Origin: Clostridia bacterium
GTDB taxonomy: Bacteria; Bacillota; DSM-12270; Thermacetogeniales; Thermacetogeniaceae
Assembly: GCA_902812435.1 (NCBI GenBank)
Contig: CADDZA010000002.1
Location: 1-57,266 of the forward strand
Length of the DNA stretch: 57,266 nucleotides
Direction of reading: 5' to 3'
The notes beneath the pieces are model-generated. The model was not told the origin of the DNA. It ran no database searches and was given only the letters and a program-made list of their open reading frames with translations. Shown here piece by piece: positions 28,128-36,760 of the stretch; the first letter of the stretch is position 1, and each line of letters opens with the position of its first letter. A program made the position numbers and the translations under genes.

Positions 28128-28631
28128 TTACTGCATGACCAGATCCGGGAAATAGATGTTTTTAATCTTCCCCTTTGTCAGATAGCGGTTAAGGTCATCC
28201 AGGATTTCGGTTTTCAATGCAGTGCGCCGGTCCGCAGCCAGTTCATCGCTTGTCTTGCTGTTTAAAAAGTAGAGCATCCGGTCCTGCAGCACCGGTAATT
28301 TTTCCGTGATTTCCTTTTCCAAAGACTTGTCGCTTAACTCAAAAACAATTTTGATCTTGATGAATTTTTTTTCCCCGCCCGGCGCCAGATTTGTTGCATA
28401 CTCGCCGGTATCGAAAAGAGGGCCTACTTGGGAAATTTCGCTTTTAGCAGTTCCCGAACCGCGCGCAGCCGCAGCATTGTTTGAATTCCTGACAACAAGC
28501 AAAGCCACTAAAAGCGCTGCCACGGCGCAGATGACAATTGCCGCGACTCCCACCACCAGAATCCTTTGATCAATGACAATACCTTGTTTGAGCTGCTTTT
28601 GGTTTTCTACGCCGGATGCTTCCGGAGCCAT
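28128..28631 (-). CDS. fliL: Flagellar basal body-associated protein FliL
   Basis: FliL surrounds the stator and supports torque. 167 residues: a cytoplasmic N-terminus, one membrane helix (about 27-48) and a C-terminal stomatin-like domain on the outside with TGEYATNLAPGGEKKFIKIK and ITEKLPVLQDRMLYFLNSKT. It lies between the flbD-like gene and fliM, the common order. Confidence 0.95.
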   Translation of the reverse strand: MAPEASGVENQKQLKQGIVIDQRILVVGVAAIVICAVAALLVALLVVRNSNNAAAARGSGTAKSEISQVGPLFDTGEYATNLAPGGEKKFIKIKIVFELSDKSLEKEITEKLPVLQDRMLYFLNSKTSDELAADRRTALKTEILDDLNRYLTKGKIKNIYFPDLVMQ

Positions 28632-28668
28632 GAGCTCTACCTCCCGTCAACCAAAGAGTTGTTTCCCA

Positions 28669-28914
28669 TCAATAATTGGGCAAATCCCCGGCCTCCGCCT
28701 CCTGCCCGCTTTCCCCGCCTTTTCTGCACGGCCCCTGCGCAATTGACCGGCGAAAATCAATGATGCGCCTGATTATCTCCGCAACATCTTCCTTCACCAC
28801 GATCTTTTTGCTGGTGGTGAGCGAGAGGACTGTATCGGGCGTTTCCTCGATGAATTCAATTAGATCAGAGTTGACGTAAAACCCTTCTCCGTTTAACCGG
28901 GTAACTTTAATCAT
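28669..28914 (-). CDS. flbD: FlbD/SwrD family small flagellar protein
   Basis: 81 residues beginning MIKVTRLNGEGFYVNSDLIE, the family signature, then FIEETPDTVLSLTTSKKIVV. In B. subtilis the homologue SwrD raises motor power and is needed for swarming. The C-terminal 20 residues are a charged extension. It lies between flgE and fliL as in other Firmicutes. Preceded by a GC-rich hairpin in the gap after flgE. Confidence 0.93.
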   Translation of the reverse strand: MIKVTRLNGEGFYVNSDLIEFIEETPDTVLSLTTSKKIVVKEDVAEIIRRIIDFRRSIAQGPCRKGGESGQEAEAGDLPNY

Positions 28915-28944
28915 TTTTTCTCACCCGCTTTCCTATAGGGTGGG

Positions 28945-28973
28945 GGCGGGCCCGCTCCCCGGCGGGCCGTATC
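28945..28973 (-). other. GC-rich hairpin between flgE and flbD
   Basis: In the 80-base gap the minus strand carries GGCCCGC and GCGGGCC around a CGGGGA loop. There is no T run, so it is not a typical terminator. It may stabilise the 3' end of upstream message or reduce read-through into flbD and fliL. Confidence 0.5.
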
Positions 28974-28994
28974 CCCAAACTCTAACCATTCACA

Positions 28995-30230
28995 TTAGCG
29001 CTTCAGATTAACAAGGTCCTGAAGCATTTCATCAGAAGCCGTGATCACCCGGGAGTTCGCCTGGAATCCCCGCTGGGTGACGATCATGTCGGTGAACTCC
29101 TGGGCCAGGTCGACGTTGGACATCTCCAGGGAGCCGGGCTTGATGGTGCCCAGACCCCCTTTACCGGCGGGGCCGATATTCGCCCCACCAGAGTTGCTTG
29201 ACTCCGAGAAGAGGTTGTTTCCCTCTTTAAAGAGCCCGCCCGGGTTATTGAACGAAGCCAGAGCTACCTGGGCCAGCGCCCGGGTGATCCCGTTGGAAAA
29301 GACTCCGCTCAAGGTGCCGGTGGTGTCAAAGCTGACGCCCTGCAAGCTCCCCGCCGGGTAGCCGTCCTGGCTGGCAGTTGCGGTGGTCTCCCCATCAAAT
29401 TGGGTCATTTGCGAAAAATCAGGAGCAAAGGACACTTGATCAGCACCGTTGTTTGGGGTGAAAGAAAAATTAACATTAGAAGGAGAAGAAGTATCAAATG
29501 TACCATCACCCTTAAAAGTTAGAGTTGGGGTTGGAGTTGGAGTTATATCACTACCATCCACCTTGCAGTACACGCTCCAGGTATTAGAATTAGTATCGCT
29601 CTTCGTGAATGTGAACTCAGCAGTGTGCTTACATCCCAGGCTGTCATAGACGGCCTGGGTGATTATTATAGATTGACCGTTGCTTATTTTGGCATCCAGA
29701 TTGCCGCTAAAATAAATCTTTTCAGTTTGCTTTGCTTTTTCCGTCGTGTTCAAATCAATTTTAATATTAACCATGCTATTAGGGCTGGTGTTGATGACGC
29801 CATTTTCATCTGCCTTCCACCCCATGACGTGCATTCCGTTGGCGTTGACCAGGTATCCATCCCGGTCGAAGTCGAAGGCTCCCGCCCGGGTGTAGTAGTT
29901 CCGGCTGCCGTCGGAAACCACAAAGAATCCATCCCCATCAATGGCCAGATCGGTGTTTTTCCCGGTGTCCTGGGGGCTGCTGCCGGTCATGATGGTATCG
30001 ATGCTGCCTGTACTCACCCCCAGGCCTACCTGCATCGGGTTTGTTCCGCCGCGGCCGCCATCCACCGGGCGGCTTGCCCCCCTGATGGTCTGGTTGAGCA
30101 TGTCCTGAAAGGTGACCCGGCTCTTCTTGAAGCCCGGAGTATTCACGTTGGCAATGTTGTTGCCGATCACATCCATCCGCTGCTGGTGGGCCTTCAGGCC
30201 CGAAACGGCGGAAAAAAGAGAACGCATCAT
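28995..30230 (-). CDS. flgE: Flagellar hook protein FlgE
   Basis: FlgE builds the hook. About 411 residues from the ATG at 30230 preceded by AAGGAGG; the longer frame to 30314 adds a non-conserved start. The N-terminal signature MRSLFSAVSGLKAHQQRMDV and NNIANVNTPGFKKSRV, and the C-terminal AQEFTDMIVTQRGFQANSRV, form the D0/D1 core. The middle part, about 29400-29800, is visibly richer in A and T than its neighbours and contains a TPTPTPTLTF run, typical of the exposed variable D2/D3 domains. Calling it FlgE rather than FlgG rests on length and its place after flgD. Confidence 0.95.
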   Translation of the reverse strand: MMRSLFSAVSGLKAHQQRMDVIGNNIANVNTPGFKKSRVTFQDMLNQTIRGASRPVDGGRGGTNPMQVGLGVSTGSIDTIMTGSSPQDTGKNTDLAIDGDGFFVVSDGSRNYYTRAGAFDFDRDGYLVNANGMHVMGWKADENGVINTSPNSMVNIKIDLNTTEKAKQTEKIYFSGNLDAKISNGQSIIITQAVYDSLGCKHTAEFTFTKSDTNSNTWSVYCKVDGSDITPTPTPTLTFKGDGTFDTSSPSNVNFSFTPNNGADQVSFAPDFSQMTQFDGETTATASQDGYPAGSLQGVSFDTTGTLSGVFSNGITRALAQVALASFNNPGGLFKEGNNLFSESSNSGGANIGPAGKGGLGTIKPGSLEMSNVDLAQEFTDMIVTQRGFQANSRVITASDEMLQDLVNLKR

Positions 30231-30318
30231 CTTGCATAGACCTCCTTCTTTTGGGTGGTTTACTTCGATCGGTCTGTAAACCGGGGCCCCCTCGGAGAGG
30301 TCCGGCCCTATCACCCAT

Positions 30319-30687
30319 TTAAATGATCACAGCACTGTCGATATTGGTAAAGACGTTTCCCCGCAAATCCGTCCCATCCAGGGCAGTGACCACGGTGCGG
30401 TTCTTGACGCTCACCACAAAGGCGAGATTGTCCACCAGGATCAGGGAATCCCGCGCCCCTTTGGCCGCCGCCTTATCCACCGCCTCCTGGATGCGCTGCA
30501 GCCGCCCTGAATCCAGGGGGATCCCCCGCCGGGCGATTCTCTCCTGGGCGTGCCGGGAAAACTTCAGCGACTGCCGGGAGAGGATCTCTGCAAAGGATAT
30601 TTCCTTATTTGCTTCCTTCTGCTTCCCGGCCTGGACAACCTGCGCAGGAGGCAGGATCGGCTGCGGGAAATAAACCCGTTCGGTCAT
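30319..30687 (-). CDS. Flagellar operon protein (TIGR02530-type)
   Basis: About 122 residues from the ATG at 30687, which overlaps the flgD stop by one base (TGATG). The family block SFAEILSRQSLKFSRHAQER and IARRGIPLDSGRLQRIQEAV is followed by a small beta-rich end SLILVDNLAFVVSVKNRTVV. Proteins of this kind are found between flgD and flgE in many Firmicutes. Their role is not established; a hook-assembly function is inferred from position. Confidence 0.85.
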   Translation of the reverse strand: MTERVYFPQPILPPAQVVQAGKQKEANKEISFAEILSRQSLKFSRHAQERIARRGIPLDSGRLQRIQEAVDKAAAKGARDSLILVDNLAFVVSVKNRTVVTALDGTDLRGNVFTNIDSAVII

Positions 30688-31133
30688 CACGCACCACCCT
30701 GCCCGCCGAATACCGCCGTCCTGTAAACCCAATCGAGGGGAAACTCATGCTCCGCGCAACTCAGCCAGATCTCCCCGTCCTTCTGGTAATACCCCTTGAC
30801 CAGATCCCTGTACGTTTCATTCGTTTCCGGGTTCCTGGCCTCGACTTCCCGTCCTAGCAAGCTCGCTGCATAGAGCAGGTCCTGCCTGCCCTTATTCTGC
30901 TCCTGGAGCTCAACCAGTTGATTTATATTTTTGTTTAGCTCTTGCAGCTGTTCGAGGGATGTCAGCTGGGCCATCTGGGCGATAAATTCCGTATTTTGCA
31001 CCGGCGACAGGGGATCCTGCTGTTTCAGCTGTGTTATCAAAAGCTTCAGGAATTCATCCTTGCCTAATGATTTCTGGGATGCAACCGCTGCTTGCTGAGT
31101 TATCGAACCGGTTACCATACCAACCGTTGTCAT
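30687..31133 (-). CDS. flgD: Hook cap assembly protein FlgD, short form
   Basis: FlgD caps the growing hook. 148 residues. The N-terminal family motif is clear, [20 protein letters not shown] followed by [17 protein letters not shown]. The C-terminal part after residue 95 is a short beta-rich region, much smaller than the two-domain FlgD of enterics (about 230), as is usual in Bacillus and Clostridia. It lies 11 bases after fliK. Confidence 0.95.
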   Translation of the reverse strand: MTTVGMVTGSITQQAAVASQKSLGKDEFLKLLITQLKQQDPLSPVQNTEFIAQMAQLTSLEQLQELNKNINQLVELQEQNKGRQDLLYAASLLGREVEARNPETNETYRDLVKGYYQKDGEIWLSCAEHEFPLDWVYRTAVFGGQGGA

Positions 31134-31144
31134 TTTTCCACCTC

Positions 31145-32656
31145 CTAAACAAGATAATCGACAGCTCCCTTATCCCTGGGATAACTTGCTACCATTGGTT
31201 CTCCCGGCCCGGCCTGCCCGGAGGAGTTGCCGGAAAAGGCGTAAGGGTTCGGCTGCGGCGAGCCCCTTCCTTCGTATTGGGAATGGGCAAATCCCCCGGA
31301 ATGGGCCTGGGCATCCACCGAGACGCTTACCTGGTGCCAGGAAATCCCTCTTTCCGCCAGTGTATGCTGCAGCTCCGGGAGACGAGCTTCAATCAGGTTT
31401 GCCACGGCGGTGTTTTCAGCCGTAAACCTGGCGTGCACCAGACCGTGCTCGACGCTGATTGAAAGCTTTAAATTTCCCAGGAATTCCGGCTTCAGCTGCA
31501 GCTTGAGAGATGCCACGTTCCTGCCCACGATGAGGTGCGCCTTATCCACCACCTGTTTGATTATTTCCCTTGCAGCGACTTCTTCCGACCGCGCATCTTC
31601 CGGCTGCGGGGAAAAAGTACCGGCCTGCGGCGAGGACTCACGAAGTGTGACCTGCACTGCACCGCTCCCGGCGTCATTCCCCTCAACCTTCAACGGCAAG
31701 CGATTATCCGCCTCCGGAGCCTGCGGCTCAGCCGCTCCCCCCCTTGGCGCTGCTTTTTCCGGCTGCCACTGCAATCCAACCTGTTGACCTTGTGCAAGGT
31801 CCGCTTTTTCCCCTCGAGCAGCAGCCGCCGGAGGGCTTCCTGTCCGCGGCTCCCCAGGTTGAGATCCGGCAGTTTTGATATCGCCGGCCATCCGGCCCTC
31901 TCCTGCTTGAACCGGCAGGTCCGGGGAGGGGATGCTACCCGCCACCGGCAGCTCTATGCCCACCACCGCCTTGCCGGCTCCGGCATCGGCTCCCGTTAAA
32001 CCGGGGATTTCCGGGAGGCTCGGGCGATTCCCGGCCAAGGGTTTAACGGTTCCCGGGACTTCAGCGACAGCAGGGCTGCCACCCCGGCTCAAGGGCTGCC
32101 CGATCTTTTCCTCCAGGCCGGGGACGTATCCAGCATCTTGCGGCACCGGTCCAGCCACGGTTGCCTGTAACGGATCTGAGGGCTGAAAGCTTTGTGCATT
32201 CGCCGGGCGGAGTACTTGGACGGGGGGCTCAGCCCCCTGCAGGGGAAGGCTCGGGGAACAGCTCCGGCCGGGGGAAATCAAAACGCCAAAGGTGCCCGCA
32301 TCCCGGGCGGATGTTTCCGACACCGCCAGCGGCTGAAAAAGCGCTGCCGGGACCGCCGGCTGGTCGATCAGATGTGTATTCAGGGCGGATAAGTCGCCGC
32401 TTTTTTCTTTTTGCTCTGGGTTCTGCCCCGGATCGGGAAAATCTCCGGGGGATGCAGCTGCCGGCTGCGGTCCGGACAAACCGGTCACGCCACCCGCATT
32501 AACAGCTTCAACCCGGCTCTCCAGGTTCGCCAGCAGGCTAAGGAACAAGCCGATAAAAGGCGTGCTTTCAGCAGCGTCTTGAACGGCGTTGTCCCCGACA
32601 GGAGCGTTTGCGGTGTTACCGGGCGGCAGCGGGGAAACTACAGGCACGCTGTTCAA
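31145..32656 (-). CDS. fliK: Flagellar hook-length control protein FliK
   Basis: FliK measures hook length and triggers the FlhB switch. 503 residues. The N-terminal 350 residues are low complexity, rich in P, G, A, Q and E, as expected for the molecular ruler. The C-terminal Flg_hook domain (about 375-465) contains [20 protein letters not shown] and [20 protein letters not shown]. The long disordered part explains the G+C-rich codon use here. Confidence 0.95.
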   Translation of the reverse strand: MNSVPVVSPLPPGNTANAPVGDNAVQDAAESTPFIGLFLSLLANLESRVEAVNAGGVTGLSGPQPAAASPGDFPDPGQNPEQKEKSGDLSALNTHLIDQPAVPAALFQPLAVSETSARDAGTFGVLISPGRSCSPSLPLQGAEPPVQVLRPANAQSFQPSDPLQATVAGPVPQDAGYVPGLEEKIGQPLSRGGSPAVAEVPGTVKPLAGNRPSLPEIPGLTGADAGAGKAVVGIELPVAGSIPSPDLPVQAGEGRMAGDIKTAGSQPGEPRTGSPPAAAARGEKADLAQGQQVGLQWQPEKAAPRGGAAEPQAPEADNRLPLKVEGNDAGSGAVQVTLRESSPQAGTFSPQPEDARSEEVAAREIIKQVVDKAHLIVGRNVASLKLQLKPEFLGNLKLSISVEHGLVHARFTAENTAVANLIEARLPELQHTLAERGISWHQVSVSVDAQAHSGGFAHSQYEGRGSPQPNPYAFSGNSSGQAGPGEPMVASYPRDKGAVDYLV

Positions 32657-32688
32657 AATCGTTCACCTCCTTTCCTGAAGCCTGATGA

Positions 32689-33228
32689 TCACTGGCCACC
32701 GGCTGTGTTTGTACTGCTTGTACTGGTGGCAATCAGTTCTATCAGTCTGGCTGCCTGGGCCGGATCCATGGCTGCCAGGATCTGACCTGCCTCTTCCTTG
32801 TCCATTACCTTTAAAATATCCGCCACCAGCTGGGGATCTAGGTTTTTCAGGATGGCAACCGCAGCCGCTGGCTTCATGCCGGAATAGTAGGCGGCAAGGT
32901 CACGGTAAAGTTTCGTTTTATCCTCAGGTTTAACCGTCGCCCCTGCAGGAGCGGTATTCAACGTTCCCTGTCTCAGCTCCGTTTCCAGCACCGCCACTTG
33001 TTTTTTCAGTTGCTGGTTTTCTTTTCTCAAGGACGCCACGTCCGCAGGGGAATTGCCAGCCTGTTTCTTCTGGCTGGTCTTGCCGATAAACCTGTTTACA
33101 ACCGGAATCTTGGCCGCCATGCTCTTTGGATCAATCCACCCGGTGGTGGATGCGGCCACAATTCCACCGATTAAGATAATTATCAGGCTGACAGCAACTA
33201 TTTTCCAAGAACCGGGAGCCGCCTTCAT
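32689..33228 (-). CDS. MotE-like membrane protein with MgtE-type helical domain
   Basis: 179 residues: an N-terminal membrane helix (about 10-30), a coiled coil (about 60-90) and a C-terminal MgtE N-terminal-like superhelix with YYSGMKPAAAVAILKNLDPQ and ILKVMDKEEAGQILAAMDPA. Similar proteins next to fliJ include MotE of alphaproteobacteria, which stabilises MotC, and YlxF of B. subtilis. Its location between fliJ and fliK matches ylxF. Function in Firmicutes is not settled. A stator or export-chaperone role is inference. Confidence 0.85.
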   Translation of the reverse strand: MKAAPGSWKIVAVSLIIILIGGIVAASTTGWIDPKSMAAKIPVVNRFIGKTSQKKQAGNSPADVASLRKENQQLKKQVAVLETELRQGTLNTAPAGATVKPEDKTKLYRDLAAYYSGMKPAAAVAILKNLDPQLVADILKVMDKEEAGQILAAMDPAQAARLIELIATSTSSTNTAGGQ

Positions 33229-33229
33229 T

Positions 33230-33694
33230 TCAAACTGTTTCCTCCTGCTGTCTGAAAAAACGGATTAGCCCCACTTCATCGAGGTTTTTTTGTTCTTCAC
33301 GAAGAAATTCCCGGTAGTAGGCCGACCACAGCCTCTCATACAAGCGCTCCAACAATTTCCTCTCTTTTTGCGCCCTGACCAGCTCCTGCTGTCGCAGCAG
33401 GACCTGAGCCCTCGCTTCCTCAAGAACCGCCGCCTGCCGGGCCTGCTCTTCCTTCCGTACTTGCAGGTAGCGCTCGCCCATCGTGATCAGATCGAGGTCG
33501 AGCCCGCCTTGCCGCGCTTCCCTCATTTGAACCAGCGCATTTTCCAGCTCTTTTTGAACAGACCGCATGGTGTCTTCCTGTTTCTGGTAATACTGCCGCG
33601 CCCTGGCCAAATTGATAAGCCGTATGCTTTCTTCCTGTTGTTTTAAATTCAGGTATTTCTGCAGCCGGAAACGAAACCGCTTCAGGGAAACCAC
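33230..33694 (-). CDS. fliJ: Flagellar export chaperone FliJ
   Basis: FliJ is the coiled-coil stalk of the FliH-FliI export ATPase. About 154 residues, nearly all helical, with FRLQKYLNLKQQEESIRLIN at the N-terminus. The start is ambiguous: three GTG codons in a row follow AGAGGAG, and the third (33694) has the best spacing. A longer frame to 33754 runs inside fliI and is unlikely. It lies between fliI and the MotE-like gene. Confidence 0.93.
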   Translation of the reverse strand: MVSLKRFRFRLQKYLNLKQQEESIRLINLARARQYYQKQEDTMRSVQKELENALVQMREARQGGLDLDLITMGERYLQVRKEEQARQAAVLEEARAQVLLRQQELVRAQKERKLLERLYERLWSAYYREFLREEQKNLDEVGLIRFFRQQEETV

Positions 33695-33705
33695 CACCAC
33701 TCCTC

Positions 33706-35004
33706 TTAACAGCAGGTGGAGAGCCGTTCCACCGTTTCTGCAAAACTGCAGCATTCATGGATGTCCTGCCGGAGAAAGGCCCGGCACCCTTCAATCAAAT
33801 TGATTGCCTCGTCTATACCGGGATTTGACCCGGTTTTGTAAGCCCCGATTTCAATCAGATCCCTGGCTTCCCTGTAAGTGGCAAGAATGCTTCTAAAACG
33901 GGCGGCTTTGGCCTGATGCTCCGGGGTGACGATATCCAGCATCACCCGGCTGACCGAATTGAGCACATCAATGGCCGGGTAATGGTTTTGGGCGGCCAGT
34001 TCCCGGGATAGGACAATGTGACCGTCCAGCGTGCCCCGAACGGCATCTGTGATCGGCTCGTTGAGATCGTCGCCGTCGACCAGCACGGTATAGAGGCCTG
34101 TGATCGTCCCTCTTTTTGAAGTGCCGGCCCGTTCGAGCAGTTTGGGCAACAGAGCAAAGACCGACGGCGTATAGCCCCGCGTGGCGGGTGGCTCGCCAAC
34201 GGCCAGACCCACCTCACGCTGGGCCATGGCAAACCTTGTCACCGAATCCATCATCAACAAGACATCTTTCCCCTGATCCCGAAAATACTCCGCGATTGTC
34301 GTCGCCACCAGGGCACCTTTTAAACGCACCAGGGCGGGCTGGTCCGAGGTGGCGGCTACTACAACGGAGCGCTGCAGCCCTTCTGTGCCCAGGTCCTTTT
34401 CAATAAATTCCCTGACCTCACGCCCGCGCTCGCCGATCAGGGCGATCACATTGATGTCCGCCTTTGTGTTGCGGGCGATCATACCCAGCAGCACGCTTTT
34501 CCCCACCCCGCTCCCTGCAAAGATCCCGAGGCGTTGCCCTTTTCCACAGGTAAGGAGCCCGTCTATTGCCTTGATTCCTAAGGGTAATACCTCCTGGATC
34601 CTTTTTCTCTCGAGGGGGTTGCGGGCTTCCGCGGTTACGGGGATCCATTCGGTAAACTCAACCGGGCCTTTACCGTCCATGGGTTTCCCCAGCCCGTCGA
34701 GGACCCGCCCAACCAGCCCAGAGCCAACTCCGATTTTAAAGACATCACCCGATGCCACCACCCGGCAGCCCGGTCCCACACTTCGGATCTCACCCAGCGG
34801 CATGAGAATCGTCCGCCTTTCCCGGAAACCGACGATTTCGGCTCTGATGCGACCCGCCGTAGTGATCAGGTAGCAGAGCTCACCGATGTTTCCTCGGGGA
34901 CCTTCGGATTCGATGGTCAGACCGATAATCTGCCCCACCCTGCCCCAATATTTGATGGGTTCATTTCCCCTCAACCGCCGGTAATACTTTTCCAGGTCAA
35001 TCAT
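33706..35004 (-). CDS. fliI: Flagellar export ATPase FliI
   Basis: FliI powers early steps of flagellar export and resembles the F1 beta subunit. 432 residues with Walker A AGSGVGKS at 163-170, the catalytic glutamate region LIGERGREVREFIE, Walker B LLMMDSVTRFAMAQREV and the family sequence GEPPATRGYTPSVF. It overlaps the fliH stop by four bases. Confidence 0.98.
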   Translation of the reverse strand: MIDLEKYYRRLRGNEPIKYWGRVGQIIGLTIESEGPRGNIGELCYLITTAGRIRAEIVGFRERRTILMPLGEIRSVGPGCRVVASGDVFKIGVGSGLVGRVLDGLGKPMDGKGPVEFTEWIPVTAEARNPLERKRIQEVLPLGIKAIDGLLTCGKGQRLGIFAGSGVGKSVLLGMIARNTKADINVIALIGERGREVREFIEKDLGTEGLQRSVVVAATSDQPALVRLKGALVATTIAEYFRDQGKDVLLMMDSVTRFAMAQREVGLAVGEPPATRGYTPSVFALLPKLLERAGTSKRGTITGLYTVLVDGDDLNEPITDAVRGTLDGHIVLSRELAAQNHYPAIDVLNSVSRVMLDIVTPEHQAKAARFRSILATYREARDLIEIGAYKTGSNPGIDEAINLIEGCRAFLRQDIHECCSFAETVERLSTCC

Positions 35005-35759
35005 TGAGAGAGCACCTCTAAGAGTTCATGGGCAACCTCCTTCAGCTGGCCGTCCACCGTCCCGTCAACGGTCCCATACGGGGTTTCGGCAACACAGCCC
35101 CTCTGGATGCTGTTGTCGACCTCCACCTGAACCTTTCTTTGCCCGGCTTCTTCCAGCATAGCGACGATTTCATCATAATCACTGGGGTGCACTTTCAGGA
35201 TCACATCACCCGTTTCCAAAGCCTTGTCAAGGGTGGCCCGGACGAGATTCCTGATCTGTCCGGGGGAAAGGTTCAATTCTGCGTGAACGATCTGCCTGGC
35301 GATATAGATGGCCAGCTGCAGCAGCTTCGGCTCCATCTCCTTGATTAAATTTCGCCTTTCCTCATCCAGCGCGGCGCGGGCCGCAGCCACCTCCCGCAGC
35401 AACTCTTCCCTCTCTCCGGCAAGGGCCTGTTGCCCTGCAGCAAACCCTTCTTCGTAGCCCGCCCTTTCTGATTCCCGCTTTAAACGCTCGAGCTCGGCGC
35501 GCCCTGCTTCCACAAGCCTGTCCGCCTCCCGGCGGGCATCGCTGATGATAGTCTCCGCTTTCGATCTGGCCTCGTTCAGAAGGCTGCTCACCATGACCTC
35601 CGTCTCTGCCAGGATCTCCCTGGCATCAGCGGCGTCAAGGCCGCATTTTTTTCCCTCGCCGCTGTCTTGCTCAAGTTCTCTGCCCGGGATGTTATTGAGA
35701 TAGCTGATCGTCCGCGGTAACGACATTACCAGACTGGTCGCCTTGATCACCTTAGACAA
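35001..35759 (-). CDS. fliH: Flagellar export regulator FliH
   Basis: FliH binds FliI and anchors it to the C ring; it resembles the F/V-ATPase peripheral stalk. 252 residues. A long charged coiled coil with repeated E, R and A (about 45-135) is followed by the C-terminal VIIR-like domain LLQLAIYIARQIVHAELNLS and VILKVHPSDYDEIVAMLEEA. It overlaps fliG and fliI slightly. Confidence 0.94.
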   Translation of the reverse strand: MSKVIKATSLVMSLPRTISYLNNIPGRELEQDSGEGKKCGLDAADAREILAETEVMVSSLLNEARSKAETIISDARREADRLVEAGRAELERLKRESERAGYEEGFAAGQQALAGEREELLREVAAARAALDEERRNLIKEMEPKLLQLAIYIARQIVHAELNLSPGQIRNLVRATLDKALETGDVILKVHPSDYDEIVAMLEEAGQRKVQVEVDNSIQRGCVAETPYGTVDGTVDGQLKEVAHELLEVLSQ

Positions 35760-36753
35760 TGATCTCGTCCCTCCCGCCTCTGGTAATAAAGATCTGGCCC
35801 TGCTCCTCCAGCTTCCTGATCACCGCCACGATCCTCTGTTGGGCATCCTCGACGTCACGCAGGCGGACCGGTCCCATGTACTCGATGTCCTCTTTCAGCA
35901 TCTGGGCCGCCCGCTTGGAGATGTTGTTTTCGATCTTCTTCATCACCTGTTCCCCCGCGCCCTTCAGGGCGAGGGCCAGGTCATGGGAGTCGACTTCCCT
36001 GAGTACCAGCTGTACCGCGCGATCATCCAGCTGCACAATGTCCTCGAAGACAAACATCAGTTTCTTGATTTCTTCTGCCAGTTCGGGGTCCTGCACCTCA
36101 AGCGTTTCAATGATTGTTTTCTCAGTGGCCCGGTCCACCCGGTTTAAAACCTCAACCAGGGATTTAACCCCTCCCGCGCTTGTGTAGTCCTGAGTCACCA
36201 CAGACGAGAGTTTCCTCTCCAGAACCTTCTCAACCTCCCGCAATATTTCAGGTGACGTACGGTCCATCAAAGCCAGCCGACGTGCCACCTCGGTCTGGCT
36301 TTCCGGCGGCAGGGCCGAGATCACTGAGGCGGCCTGTTCCGGTTCCATATACGCCAGAATCAGGGCAATTGTTTGCGGGTGTTCGCCCTGGAGAAAATTG
36401 AGCAGCTGGGAGGGATCTGTCTTTCTTATAAAATCAAAGGGACGCACCTGCAGGGATGCCGTGAGGCGGTCAATAATTTCCGCTGCCTTCTGGGCGCCCA
36501 GGGCCTTCTCCAGCAGTTCCCGGGCATAGTTGATCCCCCCCTGGCTGATATACTCGTTTGCCAGGCACATCTGGTAAAATTCCTGGTAGACCTCATCCCT
36601 TTTCTCCGGAGGCACCTTTCTGATATTGGCTATTTCCAGGGTTAACTGCTCTATTTCCTCCTCTTGCAAATACTTGAAGATTTGGGCAGATATTTCAGGA
36701 CCTAAAGAGATTAACAGAATCGCGGCTTTTTGTTTTCCTGTCAGTTCTTTCAT
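35752..36753 (-). CDS. fliG: Flagellar motor switch protein FliG
   Basis: FliG couples stator force to rotor rotation. About 333 residues from the ATG at 36753, preceded by GAGGTG. The N-terminal domain KELTGKQKAAILLISLGPEI binds FliF, the middle carries the EHPQTIALILAYMEPEQAAS armadillo motif, and the C-terminal torque domain has the charged residues in DDRAVQLVLREVDSHDLALA and RAAQMLKEDIEYMGPVRLRD. All torque residues expected for the family are visible. Confidence 0.98.
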   Translation of the reverse strand: MKELTGKQKAAILLISLGPEISAQIFKYLQEEEIEQLTLEIANIRKVPPEKRDEVYQEFYQMCLANEYISQGGINYARELLEKALGAQKAAEIIDRLTASLQVRPFDFIRKTDPSQLLNFLQGEHPQTIALILAYMEPEQAASVISALPPESQTEVARRLALMDRTSPEILREVEKVLERKLSSVVTQDYTSAGGVKSLVEVLNRVDRATEKTIIETLEVQDPELAEEIKKLMFVFEDIVQLDDRAVQLVLREVDSHDLALALKGAGEQVMKKIENNISKRAAQMLKEDIEYMGPVRLRDVEDAQQRIVAVIRKLEEQGQIFITRGGRDEIIV

Positions 36754-36760
36754 TTCTCTT

